A DNA stretch of 61,146 nt, from contig CANLRB010000026.1 of NCBI GenBank assembly GCA_947493455.1, positions 1 to 61,146 of the forward strand, written 5' to 3'. The notes under the pieces are model-generated. The model had not been told where the DNA came from, searched no databases, and was given only the letters and a program-made list of their open reading frames with translations. This DNA is from an uncultured Pseudoalteromonas sp. (GTDB lineage: Bacteria > Pseudomonadota > Gammaproteobacteria > Enterobacterales > Alteromonadaceae). Shown piece after piece: positions 38,874 to 50,379 of this stretch. Made by a program: the position numbers and the translations under genes. The first letter of the stretch is position 1. Every line of letters starts with the position of its first letter.

Positions 38874-40010
38874 ATGGGCACAACTGAAAAGAAAATTAAC
38901 TTACTTGATCTAACTCGTGAAGGGGTACGTGATTTATTTGTCTCTTGGGGTGAAAAGCCGTTTCGCGGCGATCAGGTAATGAAATGGATCTATCACTTTG
39001 GTATTGATGATTTTGAACAAATGAGCAATATCAATAAAAAGCTAAAAGCAAAACTGGCTGCCGAGTGCGAAATCAAAGCACCTGAGATTTCGGTGAAGCA
39101 AGTTGCAACGGATGGCACAATTAAATATGCACTGTTGCTTGAAGGCGGCCAAGAAGTTGAAACTGTTTGGATCCCTGAAAAAGATCGTGCAACGTTGTGT
39201 GTTTCATCACAAGTCGGTTGTGCATTAGAGTGTACATTCTGCTCTACGGCGCAGCAGGGCTTTAACCGTAATCTAAAAGTATCCGAAATTATCGGTCAAG
39301 TTTGGCGTGTTGCAAAAGACATTGGCTTGCATGGCGATAGCACTAAACGTCCAGTTACTAATGTGGTGATGATGGGCATGGGTGAGCCGTTGCTTAACAT
39401 CAACAATGTGGTTCCTGCGATGGAACTGATGATGGATGATTGGGCGTTCGGTTTATCAAAACGCCGTGTGACATTAAGTACGTCTGGTGTGGTGCCAGCG
39501 CTTGATATTTTAAAAGAAAAAATTGATGTCGCCTTGGCGATTTCATTACATGCGCCGACCAATGACTTGCGTGATGTATTAGTACCAATCAACAAAAAGT
39601 ACCCGATTGAAGAGTTTTTAGCGGCTTGTCGTCGTTATATTAAAGGTTCAAAAGCAAATAAAGATATCACCATTGAATATGTTATGCTGCAAGGGATTAA
39701 TGACAGTACTGATCAAGCTCATGAGCTGGTTAAAGTATTAAAAGGCACACCGTCAAAAATCAACTTGATTCCTTTTAATCCGTTCCCTGGAAATGAGTAT
39801 GGTCGTTCAAGTAATAGCCGTATCGACCGTTTTTCAAAAGTACTTCAAGCAGCAGGCTTAACATGTATAGTAAGGCGCACGCGCGGTGACGACATTGATG
39901 CTGCCTGCGGTCAATTAGTTGGCGATGTTGTTGATAGAACCAAACGACTGGCTAAAAAACAGCAGCGTAAAGACAACGAAATAGCCGTAAATGTGGTTAA
40001 TCCGAGCTAG
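38874..40010 (+). CDS. rlmN: Dual-specificity RNA methyltransferase RlmN
   Basis: Radical SAM enzyme that methylates C2 of A2503 in 23S rRNA and of A37 in some tRNAs. The cluster motif [10 protein letters not shown], the MGMGEPLLN motif and the conserved C-terminal cysteine in [10 protein letters not shown] are present. 378 residues from the ATG at 38874, which has AGAGG upstream; a TTG at 38871 would add one residue. An Fe-S client of the isc system in this window. Start of the rlmN-pilF-rodZ-ispG-hisS-yfgM-bamB-der block. Confidence 0.96.
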   Translation: MGTTEKKINLLDLTREGVRDLFVSWGEKPFRGDQVMKWIYHFGIDDFEQMSNINKKLKAKLAAECEIKAPEISVKQVATDGTIKYALLLEGGQEVETVWIPEKDRATLCVSSQVGCALECTFCSTAQQGFNRNLKVSEIIGQVWRVAKDIGLHGDSTKRPVTNVVMMGMGEPLLNINNVVPAMELMMDDWAFGLSKRRVTLSTSGVVPALDILKEKIDVALAISLHAPTNDLRDVLVPINKKYPIEEFLAACRRYIKGSKANKDITIEYVMLQGINDSTDQAHELVKVLKGTPSKINLIPFNPFPGNEYGRSSNSRIDRFSKVLQAAGLTCIVRRTRGDDIDAACGQLVGDVVDRTKRLAKKQQRKDNEIAVNVVNPS

Positions 40011-40092
40011 TTGAGCGATTGAATTTCATAATTTTTTAAAAATTAGATGATTCGAAACGTCATTTAGGTAGAATTGAAAGAAGGAAACCAAA

Positions 40093-41565
40093 ATGAGAGT
40101 AATAATGCGTCATTCATTTATCGCCATTGTGGCATTAATCGCGAGCACAGGATGTGTTACTGAAAGTGTTTATGTTGGCAGCGAAAAGCCAGTCGTTGAA
40201 AATGAAATAAACAACGATGAGGCGGCACGTACTCGCATTTCGTTAGCACTGAAGTATTTGGCGTCGGGCGACAGTATGCAAGCTAAGTATAATTTAGAGC
40301 GTGCGTTAAAGTTTTCGCCTAAGCTACCTGAAGCGCATTATTCAATGGCGTATTATTATCAACAAGTGGGTGAATACGAACTCGCTAAACGCTTTTTCGA
40401 ATCAGCAATTGATGCTGATCCAAAGAATCCTGACACGCTAAACAACTATGGTGTGTTTTTATGTAGCATTGAAGAGTATGACCAAGCCGCTGATTACATG
40501 CTGCAAGCTATTGATATACCAAGCTACTTACGTGTTGCTGAAAGTTACGAAAACTTAGCGTTGTGTGCAATAGAAAATGACGAGTTTGATAAAGCACAAG
40601 ATTATTTAAAAGCATCAGTTAAACACAGTCCACTGCGCGGCTCAGCGCTCATTAATCTATCGGCGATTAGTTATGCAAAAAGCGAACTACACCGTGCACA
40701 AGATTATTTAAAACGATATGAAAAATCAGGACGAATTTCGTCTCGTTCACTCATGCTGTCGTACTTAGTTGAAAACAGAATGGGTCATATTGAACTTGCC
40801 AATGCAAAGAAAAACACCATTTTACAAACGTATCAAACCTCTGTGGAAGCACGCCAATTGTCACAAAAACGTGTTGATAACAGTGAATTTGAGCGCTTGC
40901 GTGAAAAATATCGTAAAAGCGAGCTGAAAAAGCTTAAAAAAGAAATTACACATACAGAGCAGGGTGCAAAAAAACCGAAAATTAAAGTGGTTAAACGCAA
41001 AAATAGTGACGCTACCTCTGCAGAGAAAACCGCTGTTGCTAATCAGATTGCAACACCAAATGAACAAGCGAAACCTGTAGTAGCACAAGTTGCTGTAAAT
41101 AATCCCACTAAAACTGAAAAAATCGCAAAAGAGCAGGAAGAAAGTAAAAAACTAACTCCAGCACCTGTTCCAAAAGAAGAGATCTTGCCTTCTCAAGCTG
41201 CCATTGTTGAGCCACAAGAGGAAGTTCGTAGTAATCTAGTGAAAGTATTTGAAGCGCCGTTTCATATTATGAAAGCGGGCGAGAACTTATTCTCAGTGTC
41301 AGTTAAATACAATGTGAAATTACAAAAAATCTTAGATTGGAATGGGTTAAGCGAATCAGATCCAGTTTATGCGGGAACTAAAATATATTTAAACAATCCT
41401 AATGTTTATCACCTTGTTGTTGAGGGTGATACCTTATTTAGTATTTCAGTTAAATATAATGTATTAATGAAAAAATTGGCACAGTGGAATGAGTTATCTG
41501 AAGACTCGATGCTGGTGCCAGGAAGTAAAATCTTACTTGTGAATCCCGAAACTTATAGACTATGA
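40093..41565 (+). CDS. pilF: Type IV pilus stability protein PilF (PilW) fused to two LysM domains
   Basis: N-terminal lipoprotein signal with Cys in ASTGCVT (about residue 17-25), then TPR repeats to about residue 260, as in PilF/PilW, the pilotin that takes PilQ to the outer membrane. Residues about 275-390 are a charged, Lys/Glu/Pro-rich linker, and residues about 393-490 contain two LysM modules (FHIMKAGENLFSVSVKYNV and YHLVVEGDTLFSISVKYNV) with NP-rich ends. At 490 residues it is nearly twice the length of usual PilF proteins. A peptidoglycan-binding tail would tie the lipoprotein to the cell wall. Followed by rodZ with an ATGA overlap. Confidence 0.85.
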   Translation: MRVIMRHSFIAIVALIASTGCVTESVYVGSEKPVVENEINNDEAARTRISLALKYLASGDSMQAKYNLERALKFSPKLPEAHYSMAYYYQQVGEYELAKRFFESAIDADPKNPDTLNNYGVFLCSIEEYDQAADYMLQAIDIPSYLRVAESYENLALCAIENDEFDKAQDYLKASVKHSPLRGSALINLSAISYAKSELHRAQDYLKRYEKSGRISSRSLMLSYLVENRMGHIELANAKKNTILQTYQTSVEARQLSQKRVDNSEFERLREKYRKSELKKLKKEITHTEQGAKKPKIKVVKRKNSDATSAEKTAVANQIATPNEQAKPVVAQVAVNNPTKTEKIAKEQEESKKLTPAPVPKEEILPSQAAIVEPQEEVRSNLVKVFEAPFHIMKAGENLFSVSVKYNVKLQKILDWNGLSESDPVYAGTKIYLNNPNVYHLVVEGDTLFSISVKYNVLMKKLAQWNELSEDSMLVPGSKILLVNPETYRL

Positions 41566-42473
41566 CAGAAACGGAAGTAACCCCGAACACAGTAGAGCAA
41601 AATGTTGGAGAACAGCTTTGCTCTGCACGAAAACGCGCAAACTTGTCACTTGATGACGTTGCGCGTTCTCTCAATTTATCGACCAACCAAATCAGTGCAT
41701 TAGAAGCGGATGATTACCGCAATCTCGGCCCGACTACGTTTGTAAAAGGTTATATCAAATCGTACTGTAAATTATTGCAACTAAATGAAAATGATGTATT
41801 GAATACGTTTGTTGCAGACGAAAACGCGGCTGACACTGTAGACATGCAAAGCTTTTCGCGACGCACTGAACGAGAAGCCAATGACAATCGGTTAATGTTG
41901 TTTAGCTATGTTGTATTATCGATTATTGTCGGCTCATCAATTTTTTATTGGTGGCAAAATCGCGAACCAAGCCCAGTGCTGAATGAAGTAACACCGCAAA
42001 GTACAGAAGCGCCAATAAAAAGCGAGCAAACAATTGTTCCAACGATTTTGCCGACTGTTGTTAACCAAGACGCGGCGCAGCAAGAACAAGTAACAACTGA
42101 AAATGAGTTAGGCGAAGACGCGTTAAATCAAAGCGAACTGGAGCGTGTTGTAAGTGAGCCAATGACCAATGCCTCAACTGACAATCAGCAGCTAAACACG
42201 ACAGCATTGCAGTCAAATGAAAATACATTACCACGAATTAAAATGGAATTCAGCGGTGATAGCTGGGTTGAAATATTTGACGCCAATGGCGATCGCATTG
42301 CATTTGGCGTTAAGAAAAAAGACTACACTATGCGTGTTGAGGGGCCGGCTCCTTTAAAAGTGGTGATCGGTAAACACCATTTAGTGACCGTTTATTACAA
42401 TGATGAAGTTGTTGACTTGTCGCAATTCCCAACAAATCGTTTGGCCAAATTTAATCTTCCATTGACTGAGTAG
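41562..42473 (+). CDS. rodZ: Cytoskeleton protein RodZ
   Basis: Bitopic membrane protein that links MreB to the elongation machinery. Residues about 15-85 are a helix-turn-helix domain ([20 protein letters not shown]), the membrane helix is about residues 110-130 ([21 protein letters not shown] region), a Gln/Thr/Glu-rich linker follows, and residues about 220-303 are the C-terminal beta domain ([20 protein letters not shown]). 303 residues. Its ATG overlaps the pilF stop. Confidence 0.93.
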   Translation: MTETEVTPNTVEQNVGEQLCSARKRANLSLDDVARSLNLSTNQISALEADDYRNLGPTTFVKGYIKSYCKLLQLNENDVLNTFVADENAADTVDMQSFSRRTEREANDNRLMLFSYVVLSIIVGSSIFYWWQNREPSPVLNEVTPQSTEAPIKSEQTIVPTILPTVVNQDAAQQEQVTTENELGEDALNQSELERVVSEPMTNASTDNQQLNTTALQSNENTLPRIKMEFSGDSWVEIFDANGDRIAFGVKKKDYTMRVEGPAPLKVVIGKHHLVTVYYNDEVVDLSQFPTNRLAKFNLPLTE

Positions 42474-42478
42474 TTGTT

Positions 42479-43597
42479 ATGTTTTCAGAATCTCCAATAA
42501 AACGACGTAAGTCGACCCGTATTTATGTAGGGAATGTACCCATTGGTGATGGCGCTCCCATTGCTGTTCAGTCGATGACTAACACAGACACATGTGATGT
42601 GGATGCAACGGTTGCACAAATTCAAGCTATCCAGAACGCGGGTGCGGATATCGTGCGGGTATCTGTGCCGACAATGGACGCTGCAGAAGCATTTAAATCA
42701 ATTAAGCAACAGGTGGATATTCCATTAGTCGCAGACATTCACTTTGACTACCGAATTGCGTTAAAAGTAGCGGAGTACGGTGTTGATTGTTTGCGTATTA
42801 ACCCAGGCAATATTGGTAGTGAAGATCGTATTCGAGCGGTTGTTGACGCTGCGGGCGAGAATAATATTCCGATCCGTATTGGCGTTAACGGCGGTTCACT
42901 TGAACGTGATTTACAAGAAAAATACGGTGAGCCGACGCCGGAAGCGTTACTTGAATCAGCGATGCGTCACGTTGAAATATTGCAGCGTTTAAACTTTGAC
43001 CAATTTAAAGTGTCGGTGAAAGCATCAGATGTATTTTTAGCCGTAGGCGCATATCGCTTATTGGCGAAAGAAATTGATCAACCGTTGCATTTAGGCATCA
43101 CAGAAGCAGGTGGCTTTCGTGCTGGCTCTGTGAAGTCAGCAGTTGGCTTAGGTATGTTATTAGCTGAAGGTATTGGTGATACATTGCGCGTCTCGTTGGC
43201 AGCAGATCCAGTACAAGAAATAAAAGTGGGCTTTGATATTTTAAAGTCTTTACGCATTCGCTCGCGTGGCATTAATTTTATTGCATGTCCAAGTTGCTCA
43301 CGACAAGAATTTGATGTGGTTAATACCATGAATCAACTTGAACAAAACCTTGAAGATGTGATCACGCCGATTACCGTATCGGTTATTGGCTGTGTTGTTA
43401 ATGGCCCAGGCGAAGCACTTGTTAGCGATTTAGGTCTTGCCGGGGCGAATAAACGTTCGGGCCTTTACATTAACGGTGAGCGTCAAAAAACACGTATCGA
43501 TAACGATAATATTGTCGAGCAATTAGAGCATCAAATTCGCAGTTATCTTGAGACAAAAGACCCAGAAAACCAAATAGATGTAAAATTGGTTGAATAA
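42479..43597 (+). CDS. ispG: 4-hydroxy-3-methylbut-2-enyl-diphosphate synthase
   Basis: Fe-S enzyme of the MEP isoprenoid pathway that converts MEcPP to HMBPP. The opening [28 protein letters not shown] and the cluster segment CPSCSRQEF with [11 protein letters not shown] are typical. 372 residues. Five bases after rodZ, the same neighbour as in E. coli. Another Fe-S client. Confidence 0.97.
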   Translation: MFSESPIKRRKSTRIYVGNVPIGDGAPIAVQSMTNTDTCDVDATVAQIQAIQNAGADIVRVSVPTMDAAEAFKSIKQQVDIPLVADIHFDYRIALKVAEYGVDCLRINPGNIGSEDRIRAVVDAAGENNIPIRIGVNGGSLERDLQEKYGEPTPEALLESAMRHVEILQRLNFDQFKVSVKASDVFLAVGAYRLLAKEIDQPLHLGITEAGGFRAGSVKSAVGLGMLLAEGIGDTLRVSLAADPVQEIKVGFDILKSLRIRSRGINFIACPSCSRQEFDVVNTMNQLEQNLEDVITPITVSVIGCVVNGPGEALVSDLGLAGANKRSGLYINGERQKTRIDNDNIVEQLEHQIRSYLETKDPENQIDVKLVE

Positions 43598-43737
43598 TTC
43601 ATTTACGAATAACCAAGGCGCGGTGATAAAAGCCATTTATCTTTGCGGCGACCTTGGTATAATTCGGTAATTTTCTATACAGCAGAGCAATAAACTGGCT
43701 TCTGCAATGCAATATAAGTTTAGAGTTAGGACACAGC

Positions 43738-45012
43738 GTGGCAAAACAAATTCAAGCAGTACGTGGCATGAACGACTGCCTACCAGGCGATACGCAAGTT
43801 TGGCAAAAAGTAGAATCGATTTTACGTGAGACAGTCGCGTCTTATGGTTATCAGGAAATTCGTTTTCCGATCGTTGAGTCAACTGACTTATTTAAACGTT
43901 CAATCGGTGAAGTGACCGATATTGTTGAAAAAGAAATGTATACCTTTGCGGATCGCAATGGTGATAGTTTAACCTTGCGCCCTGAAGGTACGGCTGTTTG
44001 TGTGCGCGCCGGAAACCAAAATGGCTTGCTATATAATCAAGAGCAGCGCTTGTGGTATATGGGCCCAATGTTTCGTCATGAACGCCCACAAAAAGGCCGC
44101 TATCGTCAATTTCATCAATTTGGTTTAGAAGTATTTGGCTTCGCAACGCCAGATATTGATGCTGAAGTGATTATTTTAACTGCGCGCTTATGGCAAGCAT
44201 TTGGCATCTCAGAGCATGTTCGTTTAGAACTGAACTCGCTTGGTTCAAACGAAGCGCGCGCTGAATACCGTGATGCACTTGTGGCATTTTTAGAGCAACA
44301 TCATGACCAGTTAGATGAAGACTCTAAACGTCGTATGCACTCAAATCCATTGCGAGTACTCGATAGTAAAAACCCAAATGTGCAAGCAATTTTAGTTGAC
44401 GCACCTAAGTTATCTCAACACTTAGATGAAGAGTCGCAAGCACATTTTAAAAATTTATGTGAACGTTTAGATGCTGCAGGTATCGAATACCAGGTAAATG
44501 AAAAACTGGTGCGTGGTTTAGATTACTATAACCGCACCGTATTTGAATGGGTCACTGACAGTCTAGGCGCACAAGGCACTGTATGTGCAGGTGGCCGCTA
44601 CGATGGCTTAGTTGAACAACTGGGCGGCAAAGGCACGCCAGCAGTTGGTTTTGCAATGGGTATGGAACGTTTAGTACTGCTATTGCAAGAGCTCGATTGC
44701 GTTGGTGAAATTCGCCGTAATGCCGATGTTTATATTGCGGCAATGGGTGATGCAGCGAGTATTCAAGCACCTGTGATTGCTGAGCAATTACGTGAAAAAG
44801 TACCCGGTATTCGTATTCAGGTTCATGCAGGTGGCGGTAACTTTAAAAAACAATTAAAACGCGCAGATAAAAGCGATGCCGTACTTGCTTTGATTATTGG
44901 TGACGATGAGCTCGCTAATCAACAGGTAACAGTAAAGCATTTACGTGAGCACCAAGAACAACAAACATTAGATTTAGATCAAGCAGCTAAATTGCTTAAA
45001 AGCTTGATATAA
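43738..45012 (+). CDS. hisS: Histidine-tRNA ligase
   Basis: Class II aminoacyl-tRNA synthetase charging tRNA-His. Opens [20 protein letters not shown], with motif 2 [18 protein letters not shown] and the histidine-binding [15 protein letters not shown]. 424 residues as in E. coli. The start is GTG with TTAGGA upstream. Confidence 0.97.
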   Translation: MAKQIQAVRGMNDCLPGDTQVWQKVESILRETVASYGYQEIRFPIVESTDLFKRSIGEVTDIVEKEMYTFADRNGDSLTLRPEGTAVCVRAGNQNGLLYNQEQRLWYMGPMFRHERPQKGRYRQFHQFGLEVFGFATPDIDAEVIILTARLWQAFGISEHVRLELNSLGSNEARAEYRDALVAFLEQHHDQLDEDSKRRMHSNPLRVLDSKNPNVQAILVDAPKLSQHLDEESQAHFKNLCERLDAAGIEYQVNEKLVRGLDYYNRTVFEWVTDSLGAQGTVCAGGRYDGLVEQLGGKGTPAVGFAMGMERLVLLLQELDCVGEIRRNADVYIAAMGDAASIQAPVIAEQLREKVPGIRIQVHAGGGNFKKQLKRADKSDAVLALIIGDDELANQQVTVKHLREHQEQQTLDLDQAAKLLKSLI

Positions 45013-45021
45013 GAGGTTATT

Positions 45022-45657
45022 ATGGAAGTTTATTCAACAGAAGAACAACAAGCAGAAGCAATAAAACGATTTTTTCGAGAAAATGGTACATCATTAATTG
45101 CTGGTGTGGTTATTGGTTTAGGTGGCTTATATGGCTGGAAAACATATAACCAATCTCAAATTGAAAGTGCTGAAGCAGCATCTGATGCATACACCCAATT
45201 CATTAAAACTGCGGGGCAAGAAAATTCAGAAATTCTTGCAAAGTCAGATGAGTTTTTAACAAATCAACAAGGTTCAAACTACGCGGTACTGGCATCGTTT
45301 GTTGCAGCCCGTGAAGCGGTTGATGCGAAGAAATTTGATGTAGCGGTTGATAAGCTTAACTGGGTTGTAAGTAACTCGGCAAATGTTGAACTTAAAGCTG
45401 TTGCGATTACACGTATTGCTCGTATTCAGTTAGAGCAAAAGCAATTTGATCAGGCACTGCAAACCCTTGCTGCACAACTTCCTGCTTCATACGAAGCAAA
45501 TGTTGCAGAGCTTAAAGGTGATATTCATTTAGCAAAAGGCGACACTGCGCAGGCGCTTAGCTTTTACCAAGAAGCGGTTGATGCGAAAGGTTTAGAAAAT
45601 AATCCGCAATTACAAATTAAACTTGATGATTTAGCGGTTGTTAGCGCAGTAAACTAA
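45022..45657 (+). CDS. yfgM: YfgM, periplasmic chaperone-network TPR protein
   Basis: Inner-membrane protein with a cytoplasmic start (MEVYSTEEQQAEAIKRFFRE), one membrane helix at about residues 24-42 and a periplasmic TPR-like domain; the E. coli protein associates with PpiD at the SecYEG exit. 211 residues. It keeps its conserved place between hisS and bamB, ten bases after hisS and nine before bamB. Confidence 0.93.
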   Translation: MEVYSTEEQQAEAIKRFFRENGTSLIAGVVIGLGGLYGWKTYNQSQIESAEAASDAYTQFIKTAGQENSEILAKSDEFLTNQQGSNYAVLASFVAAREAVDAKKFDVAVDKLNWVVSNSANVELKAVAITRIARIQLEQKQFDQALQTLAAQLPASYEANVAELKGDIHLAKGDTAQALSFYQEAVDAKGLENNPQLQIKLDDLAVVSAVN

Positions 45658-45666
45658 GGTAGCTCT

Positions 45667-46842
45667 ATGAAAAAAGTAACCTTAGCAGGTATCGCGTTAC
45701 TCGTTTTAGGATTAACAGGGTGTTCTTCGAGCGACGAAGAGGAAGAGCTGGTATTGCCAGAAATTGTAAACCAGTTTGAAACGCAAGTTGTATGGCAAGA
45801 GTCGGTCGGTGATGGTGTTGAACACTATTTCTCTCGCTTATCACCAGTTGTTTATGAAGATCGTGTATACGTTGCTGACCGAGAAGGTACCGTGGAGGCG
45901 CTTTCAATTGAAAACGGCGATACCATATGGCGCAGCGATGTACGCAAGAATAAAGCGTTTTGGCCATGGGAAGATAGTGACTCAGCCAAGTTAGCCGGTG
46001 GTTTAACGCAAGCGTATGGCAAAATTTTTGTCGGTAGCGAGCAAGGCGAAGTGATTGCCATTGATCGTGAAAGCGGCGATGTTGTGTGGCGTAAAAATGT
46101 GCCTGGCGAAGCACTGTCAGCGATTGCAGCAGGCGATGGTTTGATTTTCGTTAATTTAGGTTCAGGCAAATTAATTGCTATGCATCCTGATTCAGGCGAA
46201 GAACGCTGGGTGTATGAACACGAAGTACCAGCATTAACGTTGCGCGGTATGAGTGCACCACTTGCTGAAAATGGCGGTGTTATTTTTGGTGAAGAAAGTG
46301 GCAAGTTGTCAGTAGTTGTTGCCAAAGGCGGTTTTTTAGCATGGCAGGCGGAAGTAGCATCACCGAAAGGTTCATCTGAGTTTGAACGCTTGGTTGATGT
46401 TGATACACGTCCAATTGCATCGGGCGGCAATATTTATGCGCTTGCTTATAACGGTAATTTAGTTTCTGTTGAGTCACGTACTGGCAACGTTGTTTGGAAG
46501 CGTGAATACAGTGGTTATCGTGAGATATCGATGGATTCACAAAATATCTATCTTGTTGATAGTCAAGGTTCTATCTATGCTTTAGATAAGAATTCAGGGA
46601 TTGAACGCTGGAGTCAACCGGCGCTAACAGGTTGGTATTTAACCGGCTCAGCGATTTTGGGTGACTATTTAGCGGTTGGTGACCAAGAAGGTAACTTGCA
46701 CTGGCTAGATAAGTCGTCAGGCGAACTGGTTTCAAGAGAGTCATTTGATAGCTCTGGATTTTATGTGGAACCTGTGGTTGCTGACGATAAGTTAATTATT
46801 ATCACTCGAGATGGTGAAGTAAGTGCGGTAAAAGCGCCGTAA
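45667..46842 (+). CDS. bamB: Outer membrane assembly lipoprotein BamB
   Basis: Eight-bladed beta-propeller lipoprotein of the Bam complex. Lipobox LTGC at residues 16-19, then repeated blade motifs such as GTVEALSIENGDTIWR, GEVIAIDRESGDVVWR and GKLIAMHPDSGEERWV. 391 residues (392 in E. coli). Lies between yfgM and der, the conserved order. Confidence 0.96.
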   Translation: MKKVTLAGIALLVLGLTGCSSSDEEEELVLPEIVNQFETQVVWQESVGDGVEHYFSRLSPVVYEDRVYVADREGTVEALSIENGDTIWRSDVRKNKAFWPWEDSDSAKLAGGLTQAYGKIFVGSEQGEVIAIDRESGDVVWRKNVPGEALSAIAAGDGLIFVNLGSGKLIAMHPDSGEERWVYEHEVPALTLRGMSAPLAENGGVIFGEESGKLSVVVAKGGFLAWQAEVASPKGSSEFERLVDVDTRPIASGGNIYALAYNGNLVSVESRTGNVVWKREYSGYREISMDSQNIYLVDSQGSIYALDKNSGIERWSQPALTGWYLTGSAILGDYLAVGDQEGNLHWLDKSSGELVSRESFDSSGFYVEPVVADDKLIIITRDGEVSAVKAP

Positions 46843-46868
46843 TAAGCGTCTCGTAGTTTGATGTTATG

Positions 46869-46902
46869 AGGCTTCGCTTTGCGAAGCCTTTTGTTGTTTT
46901 TT
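46869..46902 (+). terminator. Terminator after bamB
   Basis: AGGCTTCGC pairs with GCGAAGCCT around TTT and is followed by a T/G run. Confidence 0.8.
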
Positions 46903-46915
46903 AAAGGGGTTGTTT

Positions 46916-48394
46916 ATGCTACCTGTGATCGCCTTAGTCGGGCGTCCAAATGTTGGTAAGTCAACATTATTTAATCGTTTAACTCGTACCCGTGACGCGC
47001 TTGTTGCGGACTTTCCTGGTCTGACTCGTGATCGCAAGTATGGTCAGGCGAGTTATGAAGACTATGAGTTTATTGTAGTCGACACAGGTGGTATTGATGG
47101 CTCCGAAGAAGGCATTGAGACAGAAATGGCGGAGCAATCTTTGCTGGCCATTGATGAAGCCGATGTGGTGTTATTTTTAGTTGATGCGCGCAGTGGCATG
47201 AATGCCGCTGATCAGGCGATTGCTGATCACCTTCGAAAACAGCAAAAGAAAGTGTTTTTAGTTGCCAACAAAATAGACGGCATTGACGCCGATTCACATT
47301 GCGGTGAGTTTTATCAACTGGCATTGGGTGAAGTCTATCAAATTGCTGCGGCACATGGTCGTGGTATCACCTCATTGCTTGAAACAGCATTACAGCCTGT
47401 GATTGCCGAATACGCTGAAAAATACGCAGACTATGCGGATGAACCTGAACTAGGTGAGTTATATCACGAAGGTGAAGAAGGTGATGAGCATGAACTTGAA
47501 GAAAAGCCAGTCAAGCTAGCAATTATCGGTCGCCCTAACGTCGGTAAATCAACACTGACAAACCGTATTCTCGGTGAAGAACGAGTGATCGTGTACGATA
47601 TGCCGGGCACCACCCGTGACTCTGTTTATATTCCAATGACACGCAATGAAAAAGAATATGTACTGATCGATACAGCAGGTGTGCGAAAGCGCAAAAAAGT
47701 ATCAGATGTCGTCGAAAAATTTTCTGTTATCAAAACGCTTAAGGCAATTGAAGATGCCAATGTTGTACTGCTTGTGATTGATGCACGCGACGGTATTAGT
47801 GACCAAGACTTAAGCCTGCTCGGCTTTACGCTTAACGCGGGTCGTTCACTTGTTATTGCTGTTAATAAATGGGATGGCCTTGATAATGACGTTAAAGAGC
47901 GCATTAAATCGGAACTTGATCGCCGTCTCGGGTTTATTGATTTTGCCCGTATTCATTTTATTTCAGCGTTACACGGTACAGGCGTAGGTCATTTATTTGA
48001 GTCTGTTGATGAAGCATATGACTCAGCGACAAAGCGCATTAGTACAACAATGCTGCGCCGCATCATGGATATGGCACAAGGGGATCATCAACCGCCGCTG
48101 GTAAGGGGTCGTCGTGTTAAATTGAAATATGCCCATGCCGGTGGCTACAATCCACCGATTATCGTGATCCACGGTAACCAAGTACACGATTTACCTGATT
48201 CGTATAAGCGTTATTTAATGAATTACTATCGTAAAGCGCTGCAAATTATGGGCACGCCGATTAAAATTGAATTCCGTGAAGGTGATAACCCGTACGCAGG
48301 CCGCAGTAACAAAATGACACTGTCGCAACAGCGTCAGCGCAAGCGTATCGCAAATATGTTTAGCAACAGTACAAAGAAAAAGCCGCAGCAGTAA
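46916..48394 (+). CDS. der: Ribosome biogenesis GTPase Der
   Basis: Double-domain GTPase needed for 50S maturation. Two G domains, each opening GRPNVGKST (near residues 8 and 204), joined by an acidic linker, and a C-terminal KH-like domain. 492 residues. The ATG at 46916 has AAAGGGG upstream; a TTG two codons earlier is less likely. Confidence 0.96.
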   Translation: MLPVIALVGRPNVGKSTLFNRLTRTRDALVADFPGLTRDRKYGQASYEDYEFIVVDTGGIDGSEEGIETEMAEQSLLAIDEADVVLFLVDARSGMNAADQAIADHLRKQQKKVFLVANKIDGIDADSHCGEFYQLALGEVYQIAAAHGRGITSLLETALQPVIAEYAEKYADYADEPELGELYHEGEEGDEHELEEKPVKLAIIGRPNVGKSTLTNRILGEERVIVYDMPGTTRDSVYIPMTRNEKEYVLIDTAGVRKRKKVSDVVEKFSVIKTLKAIEDANVVLLVIDARDGISDQDLSLLGFTLNAGRSLVIAVNKWDGLDNDVKERIKSELDRRLGFIDFARIHFISALHGTGVGHLFESVDEAYDSATKRISTTMLRRIMDMAQGDHQPPLVRGRRVKLKYAHAGGYNPPIIVIHGNQVHDLPDSYKRYLMNYYRKALQIMGTPIKIEFREGDNPYAGRSNKMTLSQQRQRKRIANMFSNSTKKKPQQ

Positions 48395-48412
48395 CTTGTT
48401 GTTAGGTTTTAT

Positions 48413-48441
48413 AAAAAAGCGCCATGTTGGCGCTTTTTTAT
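48413..48441. terminator. Bidirectional terminator between der and the S9 peptidase gene
   Basis: AAAAAAGCGCCA pairs with TGGCGCTTTTTT around a TGT loop, between convergent genes. Confidence 0.9.
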
Positions 48442-48450
48442 TGTACTGGA

Positions 48451-50379
48451 TTAGAGTGGATTATGGGTTGCTAAGAAGTTTGCTAAACGCAAATGAAATT
48501 TACGTTGATTGATAGGGTCTAAAAAGGCGTGGCGCTCCTTTTTAAACGGTATAAACTCAAACTCTTTGTTATGCTTTTTCAGTGCATCAACCAACAGCTC
48601 AACTTGTTCATAATCAGTGACGGTATCTTTTTGGCCATGTGATAAGAGCAGAGGGGCTTTAAGCTTGGTAATATTTGCAATCGGCGATGCTGTTTCATCT
48701 GTTAACTGCTCTTTGAGTGCGTCCTTTAAGTAGCCGCGCGCTCGCTTAGTATTTTTATGCAGTAACTCAAAGTCGTAGACACCCGCAGTAGCGACTGCGC
48801 AACGATATGATTTGGGATACAAAATGCTGCTTTGTACGGCAGAATACGCACCAAAGCTTGCGCCCATGATGCAAACTCGATTTGCATCAATGTAGTCTTT
48901 AGCAACAAAGTGTTGCACCGCATCATGAATATCGTGCTGCATACCGCTACCCCATTGACCGTCACCGGCGTGTTTAAAGTTTAAGCCGTAACCGCTTGAA
49001 CCACGGTAGTTGACCTGAATAACCGCATATCCTAAATGTGTCAGGTATTGCACTTGCGGGTTGTAACCCCAGTAACTGCGGCTATATGGCCCACCATGTA
49101 CATAAACGACCGCGGGTAACTTTGTTTTGTTTTCAACGTTGGGAAAGCTTATATAGGTGTCAAGCGGTTTATTTTGACTATTTTCAATCGCTACGCCGTA
49201 GGTAACTCCTTGATTATAGGGTTTTGCCTTTTGGTTAGTCGCAGCGATTGGGGTCAATTTTTTCTTATCTAAACTAAAATAATAGTAAAGCGGCGATTGG
49301 ATATCAGAAGACACTTTGACTATGGCGTCATAGCTCGATTGTTTAGCCCAATAAATTTTTATATCGTGACCATTGAACTGATTGAGTAATAGTTTAGTGC
49401 CTTGTCCTCTTTTTAAAGTATCATTTACCAAAGCAAATTGCGGGTATAGATCGTAATAGCGATAGCCAATAAGATGACCTTGTTGAAACTCTGCGTAGCT
49501 AATATCGCGTTTTATTTCTGGGGTTAAGTTAGTCACGCTTTTTTTGCTCAAATTTAGCTCACATACTGAAATATAATTTGATTCACAATAGTCTAAAAAG
49601 AGGTAGGTCTGTTGCTCTCTTTTGGCGTTCAGTATGATTTTTTGATGAGGGTTATAAAAGTCGACAACCTGCCAAGCTTGTTTATCAGAATCAAATTGAG
49701 CAAGGTGATTGTTATTGTTTTCAAAGTAGCTGAGCCAAAGCGAGTTATCAGCTTCAATGTATGAAAATTTACTTTGGGTTCGTTTGGTGTGCGCTAATGT
49801 TTCGAGCTTGCCATTATAAACATTGAGCTTGTACGCAAACGATGTTTCTTTATTCCAATGGGTTGTCGCAATAATAATATTGCTCGGATCATTTACCAAT
49901 TGATCAATAATAATCGGGTGGGCTAAATGCTTTTCAAGATCCGCGCTATTGGCATTTTTCTTAAGCTTTTTACGCTTAGCAAGTGAGCGAAAACCAAATA
50001 TAAACTCGCCTTGTGGTTGGTCAATATTAAGCGCATAGAGCTCGCCGTAATAGACCTTAGCGGTCGACTTTTTACTTGTGTTACTGATCGCGAGTACGAC
50101 ACGGGAGTTACTCACCCAAGTGTAATTAGTGATAGTATCTTTTTTATCAAAGCTAATTTTATTAATCGGTTGCAGTGTTTCAGTATTAAAAATAACGAGG
50201 GCTAACTTTTCGTTTTCTCGTTTTAGCATCGCGATGTGTTTGGCATCGGGAGAGAGGGTGACTTTTTCGGTTTCATTGTGCTGAAACAACGCTGTCACTG
50301 ACTCATTTACAGCGTTACTATGACTAGGATTTGATATTAATAATAAAAAGGCACTTATTAGCGTTATAAAGTGTTTCAA
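48451..50379 (-). CDS. Exported S9 family serine peptidase (prolyl oligopeptidase fold)
   Basis: Signal peptide MKHFITLISAFLLLISNPSHSNA (residues 1-23), then a beta-propeller-like domain to about residue 390 and an alpha/beta hydrolase catalytic domain. The nucleophile serine is in GASFGAYSA, the Asp in HGQKDTVTDY and the His in KKERHAFLD. VYVHGGPYSRSYWGYNPQ and VNYRGSSGYGLNFKHAG are typical of acylaminoacyl-peptidase-like S9 enzymes. 642 residues. The start codon is TTG at 50379 with AGGA upstream; no ATG would keep the signal peptide. Its 5' end and promoter region are duplicated 684 bases away. Confidence 0.9.
   Translation of the reverse strand: MKHFITLISAFLLLISNPSHSNAVNESVTALFQHNETEKVTLSPDAKHIAMLKRENEKLALVIFNTETLQPINKISFDKKDTITNYTWVSNSRVVLAISNTSKKSTAKVYYGELYALNIDQPQGEFIFGFRSLAKRKKLKKNANSADLEKHLAHPIIIDQLVNDPSNIIIATTHWNKETSFAYKLNVYNGKLETLAHTKRTQSKFSYIEADNSLWLSYFENNNNHLAQFDSDKQAWQVVDFYNPHQKIILNAKREQQTYLFLDYCESNYISVCELNLSKKSVTNLTPEIKRDISYAEFQQGHLIGYRYYDLYPQFALVNDTLKRGQGTKLLLNQFNGHDIKIYWAKQSSYDAIVKVSSDIQSPLYYYFSLDKKKLTPIAATNQKAKPYNQGVTYGVAIENSQNKPLDTYISFPNVENKTKLPAVVYVHGGPYSRSYWGYNPQVQYLTHLGYAVIQVNYRGSSGYGLNFKHAGDGQWGSGMQHDIHDAVQHFVAKDYIDANRVCIMGASFGAYSAVQSSILYPKSYRCAVATAGVYDFELLHKNTKRARGYLKDALKEQLTDETASPIANITKLKAPLLLSHGQKDTVTDYEQVELLVDALKKHNKEFEFIPFKKERHAFLDPINQRKFHLRLANFLATHNPL

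Noticed and set aside
45852-46430. 192-codon minus-strand ORF inside bamB
   Set aside because: It is a shadow of bamB. The plus-strand frame has lipobox and propeller repeats throughout, and the antisense has no recognisable domain.
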